Shown here one piece after another: positions 34,057 through 41,745 of a stretch of 64,000 nt of DNA. The notes under the pieces are model-generated. The model had not been told where the DNA came from. It saw only the letters and a program-made list of their open reading frames with translations, and ran no database searches. The position numbers and the translations under genes are program-made. Source of the stretch: Ruminococcus gauvreauii (GTDB lineage: Bacteria > Bacillota > Clostridia > Lachnospirales > Lachnospiraceae); NCBI RefSeq assembly GCF_025151995.1, contig NZ_CP102290.1:3906001-3970000 (forward strand), in the 5' to 3' direction. Within the stretch, counting starts at the first letter, position 1. Each line of letters starts with the position of its first letter.

Positions 34057-34431
34057 GTGAATATAATTATCAGTAATTCGAGCGGGAAACCGATTTACGA
34101 GCAGATCACTTCCCAGATGAAAGGCATGATACTGGCCGGAGAGTTAAAACCGCATGACGCACTGCCGTCAATGCGCCTTCTGGCGAAAGAGCTCAGGATC
34201 AGTGTAATCACAACAAAACGTGCATACGAGGATCTTGAAAAAGACGGGTTTATTTACTCGGTTGTCGGTAAGGGCAGCTTTGTTGCGGACACCAATCATG
34301 AATTAATGAGGGAAGAACAGCTGAAGATCATCGAGGATCATTTAAATGCCGCTATCGGACAGGCACACCAGGCGGCAGTATCAAAAGAAGAGCTGGTGGA
34401 TATGCTCACCATGCTGTATGAGGAGGTATAA
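34057..34431 (+). CDS. GntR-family regulator of the YtrA subfamily
   Basis: This 124-residue protein has a winged-helix GntR domain (about 10-75; PIYEQITSQMKGMILAGELK, LPSMRLLAKELRIS, TTKRAYEDLEKDGF) followed by only a short two-helix tail. This is the YtrA subfamily form, which regulates linked ABC transporters. GTG 34057 is chosen since AGGGGAGAAGG precedes it and an earlier ATG at 34006 would overlap the promoter. The ABC ATPase starts 2 bp after the stop. Confidence 0.9.
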   Translation: MNIIISNSSGKPIYEQITSQMKGMILAGELKPHDALPSMRLLAKELRISVITTKRAYEDLEKDGFIYSVVGKGSFVADTNHELMREEQLKIIEDHLNAAIGQAHQAAVSKEELVDMLTMLYEEV

Positions 34432-34433
34432 AT

Positions 34434-35294
34434 ATGGGAACGGCAATCAGCCTGAAAAATGTAACAAAGCATTTTGACACCTTTACACTGAACAACGTGA
34501 CATTGGATATTCCCAAGGGCTGTATCGTAGGGCTGGTAGGGGAAAATGGGGCAGGAAAGACAACACTTCTAAAGCTGATTCTGGAACTGCTCCACTGCGA
34601 CGGGGGTGAGATCAGAATCGACGGTGTTTTACTGAAAGAGCTGCCGGATGACTGGAAAAACAAGGTGGGAACAGTGATCACGGGACTCGATTTTGCGTCT
34701 GTCATGAATGCGGAGGAGGTTGGGAACTGCTTGCGGTCGGTTTTTGCCGGATGGCAGCAGGAGACGTATGAGCAGTATCTGAAAAGATTTCACATCGATC
34801 CCGTTAAAAAAATCAAAGATTATTCTCAGGGAATGAAAATGAAGCTGAACATCATCATTGCAATGTCTCACAATGCCAGCCTCCTGATCATGGATGAGGC
34901 AACGAGCGGTCTGGACCCGGTAGTGAGGGATGACATACTGGAACTGCTGCTGGATTTTATTCAGGACGAAGAACATACGGTTTTGATCTCTTCACATATT
35001 ACGAGTGATCTGGAAAAAGCAGCGGATTACATCGCTTACCTGGATAACGGCGAATTGAGATTCTGCCTGAACAAAGATGAGATGCTGTATGACTACGGTG
35101 TAGTGCGCTGTACACGTGAGGACTACGAACAGCTGCCGAAAGAATTCGTCAAAGGTGTCAGGAGAAATCATTTTGAGTATGAAGTGCTTGTAGAAAACCG
35201 TATGCAGATAAGAAAAAGATTTCCAAAGCTGGTGGTCGATACGACGAATATAGAAGAAATAATTCTGTTTATGGTAAAGGGGGAGAGAGTATGA
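34434..35294 (+). CDS. ABC exporter ATP-binding protein (YtrB-like)
   Basis: A 286-residue ATPase: Walker A GENGAGKTT (about 36-44), signature YSQGMKMKL (with Gln-Gly in place of Gly-Gly) and Walker B LLIMDEATSGLD; alanine replaces the usual proline after the catalytic Glu. The C-terminal 85 residues are an accessory extension. It is sandwiched between the YtrA-like regulator and its permease, with overlaps of a few bases. It belongs to the cell-envelope-stress type of ABC exporter operons known from ytr in Bacillus; substrate unknown. Confidence 0.9.
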   Translation: MGTAISLKNVTKHFDTFTLNNVTLDIPKGCIVGLVGENGAGKTTLLKLILELLHCDGGEIRIDGVLLKELPDDWKNKVGTVITGLDFASVMNAEEVGNCLRSVFAGWQQETYEQYLKRFHIDPVKKIKDYSQGMKMKLNIIIAMSHNASLLIMDEATSGLDPVVRDDILELLLDFIQDEEHTVLISSHITSDLEKAADYIAYLDNGELRFCLNKDEMLYDYGVVRCTREDYEQLPKEFVKGVRRNHFEYEVLVENRMQIRKRFPKLVVDTTNIEEIILFMVKGERV

Positions 35295-35935
35295 AAGGAC
35301 TGCTTTTAAAAGATTTTTATATGCAGAAACTGTATCTGAAACAATACCTGGGGACCATACTGCTCTTCAGTGTGATCGCGGTCATGCTGAAAAGCCCGAC
35401 TTATATGACTTTTCTTGGCCTGATGGTTGGTCTGACACAGATCTTTTCCGTGATTTCCATCGATGAGTCAGGGGGATTCACTTATTGCTTGACACTTCCG
35501 GTAAATCGTAGGAAAATAGTACAGGAGAAATATCTGCTGTTCTTAATAGAACTTTTACTGATCTTCACGGTGACAGCGGTGATCGGGGCCATTATTGCAG
35601 TGATAAACAGCATACCCTTGCGGGAATGGCTTCCGCAGGTGTTCGGCGGGGGAGCTTTCTATCTTGCAGCGCTGTCTGCTATCATTCCGGCCGCACTGAA
35701 ATGGAAGGTGGAAAAAGCACGGATACTGCTGGTTGTGATGATTTTGATTCCGGGGGCGGTAATTTTACTCGGCAGCAGAGTACTGACACCGGACACACGC
35801 CGCAGCCTTTCGGCATGGATCGGAGGTGGAATGTCCGGCATCACAGCAGCTGCAGTCGGTATACTGCTTCTGGTTGTGATCGTAACTGTCTCCTATCTGA
35901 CCTCAGTCAAGATATTTCTGAAAAAAGAATTTTAA
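35291..35935 (+). CDS. ABC-2 type permease of the YtrA-linked exporter
   Basis: The 214-residue protein has six hydrophobic helices (for example 17-38, 78-104, 114-130, 145-162, 173-203). It begins MKGLLLKDFYMQKLYLKQYL, the cytoplasmic N-terminal segment typical of ABC-2 permeases of GntR-linked clusters, and contains the conserved DESGGFTYCLTLPVNRRKIVQEKY. It overlaps the ATPase by 4 bp and completes the regulator-ATPase-permease unit. The MATE gene follows after 17 bp and may be co-transcribed. Confidence 0.87.
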   Translation: MKGLLLKDFYMQKLYLKQYLGTILLFSVIAVMLKSPTYMTFLGLMVGLTQIFSVISIDESGGFTYCLTLPVNRRKIVQEKYLLFLIELLLIFTVTAVIGAIIAVINSIPLREWLPQVFGGGAFYLAALSAIIPAALKWKVEKARILLVVMILIPGAVILLGSRVLTPDTRRSLSAWIGGGMSGITAAAVGILLLVVIVTVSYLTSVKIFLKKEF

Positions 35936-35952
35936 TCAGGGAGAGAGCAGGA

Positions 35953-37317
35953 ATGAACCAGGAACAAGAGAAAAGACTGGGCACATTGCCGGCAGGGAAG
36001 CTGTTATTTCAGATGGCCCTGCCGGCTATTGCTGCGCAGATTATTAACGTACTGTATAACATTGTGGACCGCATGTACATAGGGCATATCCCGGATATCG
36101 GTGACAAGGCGCTGACCGGAGTCGGCGTGTGTATGCCGCTGATCATGGCGATCTCGGCCTTCGCAGCGCTGGCGAGCATGGGAAGTGCGCCGCGCGCATC
36201 GATCATGATGGGTAAAGGAGATGAGGACGCGGCGGAAGAGATCATGAACAACAGTTTTATCATGCTGCTGATCATCGGCGTGATACTGACCGTCGTCTTT
36301 CTGATATTCGGGCGTCCGATACTGATGATGTTCGGTGCGAGTGAAAACACAATCGGATATGCGATCGATTATATGCGGATTTATGCGTGCGGTACACTGT
36401 TTGTCCAGCTGGCACTCGGCATGAACGCGTTTATCACCGCACAGGGTTTTGCCAAGACAAGCATGCTGACCGTGCTGATCGGAGCTGTTTTAAACATTAT
36501 CCTGGACCCTGTCTTTATCTTTGTGTTTGGCATGGGAGTGAAAGGAGCGGCGCTTGCGACAATTCTTTCACAGCTGGTTTCAGCAATCTGGGTGCTGTGT
36601 TTTCTGCGTTCCCGGAAAACTGTGCTGCATATCCGGCCGCGCTATTTCAGGCTGCGGGCAAAAGTAATTCTTCCGTGTATTGCGCTCGGAGTGTCACCGT
36701 TTATCATGCAGTTCACAGAAGGGATACTGTCCGTGTGTTTCAATACGCAGCTGTTGAAATACGGCGGTGACCTGGCTGTTGGTGCGATGACGATCCTGAA
36801 CAGCGCGATGCAGTTTTCCATGCTGCCGCTAATGGGGTTGACACAGGGCGGGCAGCCCATCATCAGCTACAACTACGGGGCCGGGAACCTGAAACGGGTG
36901 AAACATACATTCCGGCTGATGCTGATCAGCTGTCTTACATATTCTTCACTCGTATGGGCGGTCTGCATGTTCGCTCCACAGGTCGTGATTCATATGTTTA
37001 CATCCAATGCAGAGCTGGTCTCGTTCACCGTTGAAGCGATTCGGGTGTATATGGCGGCTTCCCTGGTGTTTGGCGCACAGATCGCCTGTCAGCAGACGTT
37101 CATTGCGCTTGGAAATGCAAAAACTTCAGTTTTTCTGGCGCTGCTGAGAAAGGTCTTTCTTTTGATACCGCTTATATTTGTGCTTCCCAGGATCTTCACC
37201 GGATCTCAGACAATGGCAGTGTTTACGGCAGAGCCGCTTGCTGACGCGTGTGCGGTGAGCGTGACGGTCATTCTGTTTATTATATCTTTCCGAAGGCTGC
37301 TGCGTGTGCAGTCATAA
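35953..37317 (+). CDS. MATE-family multidrug efflux transporter
   Basis: A 454-residue protein with 12 predicted helices in two homologous halves. N-terminal FQMALPAIAAQIINVLYNIVD is the MATE TM1 signature, and the second half contains PLMGLTQGGQPIISYNYGAGN. It exchanges Na+ or H+ for cationic compounds in the membrane. ATG 35953 with the preceding AGGGAGAGAGCAGG is chosen because the MATE fold begins there; upstream in-frame codons overlap the ABC permease gene. The stop is 1 bp before a 151-bp repeat copy. Confidence 0.92.
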   Translation: MNQEQEKRLGTLPAGKLLFQMALPAIAAQIINVLYNIVDRMYIGHIPDIGDKALTGVGVCMPLIMAISAFAALASMGSAPRASIMMGKGDEDAAEEIMNNSFIMLLIIGVILTVVFLIFGRPILMMFGASENTIGYAIDYMRIYACGTLFVQLALGMNAFITAQGFAKTSMLTVLIGAVLNIILDPVFIFVFGMGVKGAALATILSQLVSAIWVLCFLRSRKTVLHIRPRYFRLRAKVILPCIALGVSPFIMQFTEGILSVCFNTQLLKYGGDLAVGAMTILNSAMQFSMLPLMGLTQGGQPIISYNYGAGNLKRVKHTFRLMLISCLTYSSLVWAVCMFAPQVVIHMFTSNAELVSFTVEAIRVYMAASLVFGAQIACQQTFIALGNAKTSVFLALLRKVFLLIPLIFVLPRIFTGSQTMAVFTAEPLADACAVSVTVILFIISFRRLLRVQS

Positions 37318-37318
37318 A

Positions 37319-37469
37319 TCGATTGCTCCGTCCTTTGGACTCCCGCAATCGCCGCCGTCCTTCGCAATCCGCGCTGCTGCGCTGCTTGCTCATACCGGCT
37401 TGCCCGTCCGATGTCCATGTGAAGCTGCAGGCGAGCCTGCCTATTCACATGGCCGCCATCCGGGACTTT
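37319..37469. repeat. 151-bp intergenic repeat, copy 1
   Basis: Copy 1 differs from copy 2 (37486-37636) by three substitutions. It contains a CGATTGC/GCAATCG hairpin at its left and a larger one near its right, CCATGTGAA with TTCACATGG around an inner GCAGGC/GCCTGC stem. It begins 1 bp after the MATE stop codon and may act as its terminator. Confidence 0.85.
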
Positions 37470-37485
37470 TGCAGTAAGATGAAAG

Positions 37486-37636
37486 TCGATTGCACCGTCC
37501 TTTGGACTCCCGCAATCGCCGCCGTCCTTCGCAATCCGCGCTGTTGCGCTGCTTGCTCATACCGGCTTGCCCGTCCGATGTCCATGTGAAGCTGCAGGCG
37601 AGCCTGCCCATTCACATGGCCGCCATCCGGGACTTT
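37486..37636. repeat. 151-bp intergenic repeat, copy 2, flanked by 10-bp inverted repeats
   Basis: Near-identical to copy 1. It is bounded by GATGAAAGTC (37478-37487) and GACTTTCATC (37631-37640), a perfect 10-bp terminal inverted repeat, giving a 163-bp palindrome-ended unit. Any reading frame crossing it (for example 37248-37589) is a by-product of the repeat. A MITE- or REP-like origin is inferred. The ilvN promoter starts 12 bp after it. Confidence 0.85.
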
Positions 37637-37651
37637 CATCGTAAATAGTCA

Positions 37652-37680
37652 TTGACAAAAAAAGTATAAATTGGTAGAAT
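37652..37680 (+). promoter_or_regulatory. Promoter of ilvN
   Basis: TTGACA (37652-37657), 17-bp spacer, TAGAAT (37675-37680). The transcript start near 37687 leaves a leader of only about 35 nt, so no T-box or leader peptide precedes ilvN. Confidence 0.8.
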
Positions 37681-37721
37681 AATTGTCAAGGTTATTTACC
37701 GCATTAGTGGGAGAAAGTAGG

Positions 37722-38225
37722 ATGAGTATGAAGCGAAGAGTATTATCCATATTAGTTGACAACACATCCGGTGTACTGAGTCGTGTTTCCGGTCTGTTCA
37801 GCCGCAGAGGCTATAATATTGACAGCCTTACTGTCGGTGTAACGGCGAATCCGAGGATTTCCCGTATGACTGTTGTGTGCAGCGGGGATGATCTGGTGCT
37901 GGATCAGATTATGAAGCAGGTGGAAAAACTTGTTGATGTCCGGTATGTAAAAGTATTGAAATCGGATGAGAGCGTCAACAGGGAACTGATGCTGATAAAG
38001 ATTAAGGTTCTTCCGCAGCAGCGTCAGAGCGTTACGACGACTGCGCAGATTTTCCGTGCAAAGATCGTAGATGTAGCAAGAGAATCCATGATCATCGAAC
38101 TGACAGGCTCACAGGATAAACTGGAAGCATTTCTTGACATCCTGGGTGAGTATGAGATTCTGGAGGTCGCGAGGACAGGGTTAGCCGGTTTGGCCAGGGG
38201 ATCAGAAGACGTACGTTTTTTTTAG
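37722..38225 (+). CDS. ilvN: Acetolactate synthase, small (regulatory) subunit
   Basis: The 167-residue protein has an N-terminal ACT domain (about 4-75; RVLSILVDNTSGVLSRVSGL, FSRRGYNIDSLTVG) and the C-terminal ALS_ss_C domain. The subunit binds valine and controls the catalytic IlvB in branched-chain amino acid synthesis. ATG 37722 follows AGAAAGTAGG; the alternative in-frame ATG at 37728 is also possible. IlvB is not adjacent, so the catalytic subunit must be encoded elsewhere. ilvC follows across a structured 219-bp gap. Confidence 0.95.
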   Translation: MSMKRRVLSILVDNTSGVLSRVSGLFSRRGYNIDSLTVGVTANPRISRMTVVCSGDDLVLDQIMKQVEKLVDVRYVKVLKSDESVNRELMLIKIKVLPQQRQSVTTTAQIFRAKIVDVARESMIIELTGSQDKLEAFLDILGEYEILEVARTGLAGLARGSEDVRFF

Positions 38226-38263
38226 CTCGCTGGAGGATTAACCCCTAACAAATAAAGTAACTG

Positions 38264-38404
38264 TTCAGGACGGCGCATCTTCTTGACCGAAAAGGCCGGT
38301 CAAGAAGCATCGGATGTTCATCCGATGTGGAAATTGGTACGAAAAAGCGGCTTACAAGCAAGCTTGACGCTGCTTTTTCGTACCAATTGCCCCGCCGTCC
38401 TGAA
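38264..38404. repeat. Cloverleaf-like palindromic element between ilvN and ilvC
   Basis: The outer arms TTCAGGACGGCG (38264-38275) and CGCCGTCCTGAA (38393-38404) are perfectly complementary over 12 bp. Inside are three perfect hairpins: 38279-38289 with 38297-38307 (11 bp), CATCGGATG with CATCCGATG (9 bp, 2-nt loop), and 38332-38348 with 38372-38388 (17 bp), the last holding an inner CAAGC/GCTTG. Almost all of its 141 bp pair with each other. No T-run follows, so it is not a simple terminator. Function unknown: mobile palindromic element or structured RNA. Confidence 0.85.
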
Positions 38405-38444
38405 TTATTACCAAATAAATTATTAATAGCCGGGAGGAAGAAAA

Positions 38445-39464
38445 ATGGCAGCAAGAATTTATTATCAGGAAGATTGTAATCTTTCATTATTGGAAGGAAA
38501 AAAAATCGCAGTAATCGGATACGGAAGCCAGGGTCATGCACATGCCCTGAATTTAAAAGATTCCGGATGCGATGTTATCATTGGACTTTATGAAGGAAGC
38601 AAATCCTGGGCAAAAGCAGAAGCTCAGGGATTTCAGGTTTATACCGCAGCGGAAGCTGCTAAACAGGCTGATATCATCATGATCCTGATCAATGACGAAA
38701 AACAGGCAGCAATGTACAAAGAATCCATCGAGCCGAATCTGGAAGAAGGCAATATGCTGATGTTTGCTCACGGCTTTGCTATTCATTTCGGACAGATCGT
38801 TCCTCCGAAAGGCGTCGACGTAACGATGGTTGCTCCAAAAGGACCTGGACATACAGTAAGAAGCGAATATGAAGTTGGAAAGGGTGTTCCGTCTCTGGTC
38901 GCTGTATATCAGGATGCAACCGGAAAGGCACTCGATAAAGCACTCGCATATTCACTGGGTATCGGCGGAGCAAGAGCCGGTGTTCTGGAGACAACATTCA
39001 GAACTGAGACAGAGACAGACCTGTTCGGCGAGCAGGCAGTGCTGTGCGGAGGTGTCTGTGCACTGATGCAGGCTGGTTTTGAGACACTGGTGGAAGCGGG
39101 ATATGACGCTAGAAACGCATATTTTGAATGTATCCACGAAATGAAACTGATCGTAGACCTGATTTACCAGTCAGGATTTGCAGGCATGAGATATTCTATC
39201 TCTAACACTGCAGAGTACGGTGATTATATCACAGGACCGAAGATCATTACAGATGATACAAAGAAGGCAATGAAGAAGATCCTGAGCGATATTCAGGACG
39301 GTACCTTTGCAAAAGATTTCCTGCTCGATATGTCAGAGGCAGGCGGACAGGCTCACTTCAGAGCAATGAGAAAGCTTGCTGCGGAGCATCCTGCTGAGGT
39401 AGTAGGTGAAGAAGTACGTAAGCTGTACAGCTGGAGCGATGAAGATAAACTGATCAATAACTAA
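38445..39464 (+). CDS. ilvC: Ketol-acid reductoisomerase
   Basis: A 339-residue class I enzyme. The NADPH Rossmann motif VIGYGSQGHAHALN lies near residues 24-37, and the two-domain all-helical C-terminus contains the acidic metal ligands (TETDLFGEQAVLCGG; ISNTAEYGD). It converts acetolactate to dihydroxyisovalerate for valine, leucine and isoleucine. GGGAGG precedes the ATG. It is likely co-transcribed with ilvN through the structured gap, or is separately controlled by it. A strong terminator follows. Confidence 0.97.
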   Translation: MAARIYYQEDCNLSLLEGKKIAVIGYGSQGHAHALNLKDSGCDVIIGLYEGSKSWAKAEAQGFQVYTAAEAAKQADIIMILINDEKQAAMYKESIEPNLEEGNMLMFAHGFAIHFGQIVPPKGVDVTMVAPKGPGHTVRSEYEVGKGVPSLVAVYQDATGKALDKALAYSLGIGGARAGVLETTFRTETETDLFGEQAVLCGGVCALMQAGFETLVEAGYDARNAYFECIHEMKLIVDLIYQSGFAGMRYSISNTAEYGDYITGPKIITDDTKKAMKKILSDIQDGTFAKDFLLDMSEAGGQAHFRAMRKLAAEHPAEVVGEEVRKLYSWSDEDKLINN

Positions 39465-39480
39465 TAAACTGAACAGAGAG

Positions 39481-39520
39481 ACTGCTGTAGAATGGGTATA
39501 CCATTTTGCAGCAGTTTTTT
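39481..39520 (+). terminator. Terminator after ilvC
   Basis: Arms 39481-39495 and 39501-39515 form a 15-bp stem with minor mismatches (ACTGCTG...CAGCAGT) and run into TTTTTT. Immediately downstream, 39516-39528 and 39544-39556 form a second perfect 13-bp inverted repeat that shares this T-run. Confidence 0.85.
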
Positions 39521-39625
39521 GTTACACAGGAAACGGCGTTCCATGTGTAACAAAAACCTCCGGAGGATCGAACTGCGGCTGAGGAGAATCAGGTCACAAG
39601 CGGGATTATTGTTAGACATGAAATT

Positions 39626-40507
39626 TCATTCGCCGGAGGGATTCTGGCACAGACGAATAAAATCTTTGGCGGATCTGGAGAGATATTTATTCTTGTGGTA
39701 AATAATATAATATTCTCTCGATAGGTCTGCATCCGAGATCGTGATACTGCGGATCGTTCCCTTCGAAAGTTCGTCCCTGATCAGCATATAGGGGAGAACG
39801 GAAAGTCCCAGTCCGTTTTTGACTCCGCATACGAGAGCCTGTGTGCTGGCGCTTTCCCAGATCAGGCGAATGTTCAGATTATGTCCTGCGAAGATTCCGG
39901 CGATCATATTGCGCCCGGCGCTGCCGGGTTCCCGCAGTAAAAAATCATAGGGCTCCAGTTCGGCGGTCGTCACACTCTGCCTGGCAGACAGCGGGTGGTC
40001 AGAGGCTGCGATCAGACAGAGATGGTCGGAAAGGAAAGGCTGCTGGACAATCTGAGGATTTGAGACAGATCCCTCAACGAGCGCGATATCCAGTTGATTG
40101 TCAAGGATATACTGGATAATGGTCTCACTGTTTTTTATGTGTGCAGACACTTTAATCGATGGGTAGAGTCTGTGAAATTCCCTTATTTTCAACGGCAGAA
40201 AGGAGGTACCGATGGTGATGCTGCTGCCCACACGGAACTCCCCTAGATTGTCCCAGTCTTTGATCTGTGCTTCCATCTCGTCGAACAGCGAGACGATGTG
40301 AAGAGCATACTGATAAAACCGCTTCCCGTGCTCGGTGGGATAGATATGCCTCGATATCCGGTCGAACAGCTGAATCCCATAATACTTCTCAAGCTCTTTT
40401 ATGGCGATGCTTACAGCGGGCTGTACCATGTGAAGCTCCTGTGCCGCTTTTGTTATACTTTGGTTCTGATATACCCTGACAAAGATATTCATGTGTTTTA
40501 AAGTCAT
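39626..40507 (-). CDS. LysR-type transcriptional regulator
   Basis: This 293-residue protein has an N-terminal winged HTH (about 4-62; MNIFVRVYQNQSITKAAQEL, QPAVSIAIKELEKYYG) and a C-terminal LysR substrate-binding domain (about 88-290). ATG 40507 is chosen because AAAGGAGGCG precedes it. It is divergent from the chromate-type transporter genes with a 108-bp gap, so it probably regulates them. The effector is unknown, and there are no sulfur-assimilation genes nearby to suggest CysB-type control. Confidence 0.9.
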   Translation of the reverse strand: MTLKHMNIFVRVYQNQSITKAAQELHMVQPAVSIAIKELEKYYGIQLFDRISRHIYPTEHGKRFYQYALHIVSLFDEMEAQIKDWDNLGEFRVGSSITIGTSFLPLKIREFHRLYPSIKVSAHIKNSETIIQYILDNQLDIALVEGSVSNPQIVQQPFLSDHLCLIAASDHPLSARQSVTTAELEPYDFLLREPGSAGRNMIAGIFAGHNLNIRLIWESASTQALVCGVKNGLGLSVLPYMLIRDELSKGTIRSITISDADLSREYYIIYHKNKYLSRSAKDFIRLCQNPSGE

Positions 40508-40615
40508 GACGCCTCCTTTATACATATTAAAAATCATATATATTTCATATATTAATACTATTTTACATATGAATCAACCGCCAATATACTAAAAAATATA
40601 AGGAGGAGGTCAATT

Positions 40616-41179
40616 ATGAAAAAGAAGCGTGAAATATTATGGAAATTGTTTTTATCGACATTTTATTTAAGTGTATTTACCTTCGGGGGAGGATATGTGA
40701 TCGTCAGCCTGATGAAGAAAAAATTTGTGGATGAATACGGATGGATTGACGAGAGTGAAATGCTTGATCTGGTAGCGATCGCACAGTCTGCGCCGGGGGC
40801 AATTGCAGTAAACGGAGCGATCGTGGTCGGGTATAAGCTCGCCGGAGCTTCGGGCGCTCTTGTGAGTATAGCTGCAACGATTCTGCCGCCGTTCGTGATC
40901 ATTTCCCTGATTTCCCTCTGCTATGAGGCGTTTAACAGCAATCCCTACGTACAGATGATGCTGAGCGGCATGCAGTCAGGCGTCGGGGCTGTGATTGCAG
41001 TGGTGGTATATGAGATGGGATACGGTATCGTACACGCAAAGAATACCGTTTCCATCATCATTATGTGTGCAGCATTTGCGGCAACCTGTATATTTGGCGT
41101 GAATGTTGTGCTGGTTGTGATCGCCTGTGCCCTGCTTGGTGTAATCAGGACATTGCTGGAGAGGAGGAAGGGGTCGTGA
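40616..41179 (+). CDS. Chromate-type (CHR family) transporter, first half
   Basis: A 187-residue short-chain CHR protein with five to six helices, beginning FYLSVFTFGGGYVIVSLMKKKFVDEYGWIDESEMLD and containing IAQSAPGAIAVNGA (family PGP-like motif, here Pro-Gly-Ala). Short CHR proteins act as pairs of inverted halves; the second half overlaps it by 4 bp at 41176. AAGGAGGAGG precedes the ATG. Some family members export chromate, others have unrelated anions as substrate; here it is unknown. Confidence 0.88.
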   Translation: MKKKREILWKLFLSTFYLSVFTFGGGYVIVSLMKKKFVDEYGWIDESEMLDLVAIAQSAPGAIAVNGAIVVGYKLAGASGALVSIAATILPPFVIISLISLCYEAFNSNPYVQMMLSGMQSGVGAVIAVVVYEMGYGIVHAKNTVSIIIMCAAFAATCIFGVNVVLVVIACALLGVIRTLLERRKGS

Positions 41180-41745
41180 TTTATATCAAATTGTTTTTAA
41201 GTTTTCTGCAGATCGGCATGTTCAGTTTCGGCGGCGGATATGCGGCAATGCCGCTGATCAAGGAACAGGTGGTAAACGTTCATTCGTGGATGACGCTGGG
41301 AGAGTTCACAGATCTGATCACGATATCGCAGATGACGCCGGGACCGATTGCCATCAATTCCGCTACATTCGTCGGACTTAAAATAGCCGGAATCGCCGGG
41401 GCGGTTATCGCGACTGTCGGATGCATCCTGCCGTCCTGCATCCTTGTTCTGGCGCTCGCCCGTATCTACCTGCGATACAGGAAGATGAATATGCTGCAGG
41501 GCATTCTGGATTCGCTTCGGCCAGCGGTGGTCGCCATGATTGCCTCGGCGGGTATCAGCATTCTTCTGTCGGCATTCTTCGGCAGCGAAGCCGTGAAGCC
41601 CGGAAATATCAGATTGGATGCAGTCATTATTTTTATCTTAGCAGTGGTACTGCTGAAAGTTAAGAATAAGAATCCAATCCTTGTGATGGTAATGTGCGGC
41701 GTGATGGAAGTGCTGTATTCTGTTGTGAAAGGGGTGATCGTATGA
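41176..41745 (+). CDS. Chromate-type (CHR family) transporter, second half
   Basis: This 189-residue partner of the preceding gene contains SFLQIGMFSFGGGYAAMPLIKE and TISQMTPGPIAINSATFVG, the canonical CHR motifs including PGP. The GTG at 41176 overlaps the preceding stop (GTGA) and is preceded by GAGGAGGAAGGGG. A tandem short-chain pair should make a heterodimeric transporter. The next gene starts inside its stop codon, so the three are translationally coupled. Confidence 0.88.
   Translation: MIYIKLFLSFLQIGMFSFGGGYAAMPLIKEQVVNVHSWMTLGEFTDLITISQMTPGPIAINSATFVGLKIAGIAGAVIATVGCILPSCILVLALARIYLRYRKMNMLQGILDSLRPAVVAMIASAGISILLSAFFGSEAVKPGNIRLDAVIIFILAVVLLKVKNKNPILVMVMCGVMEVLYSVVKGVIV

Noticed and set aside
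37248..37589. 113-codon plus-strand frame and its minus-strand counterparts over the 151-bp repeat
   Set aside because: It begins inside the MATE gene in another frame and simply translates the hairpin-rich repeat; often misannotated in genomes as a hypothetical protein.
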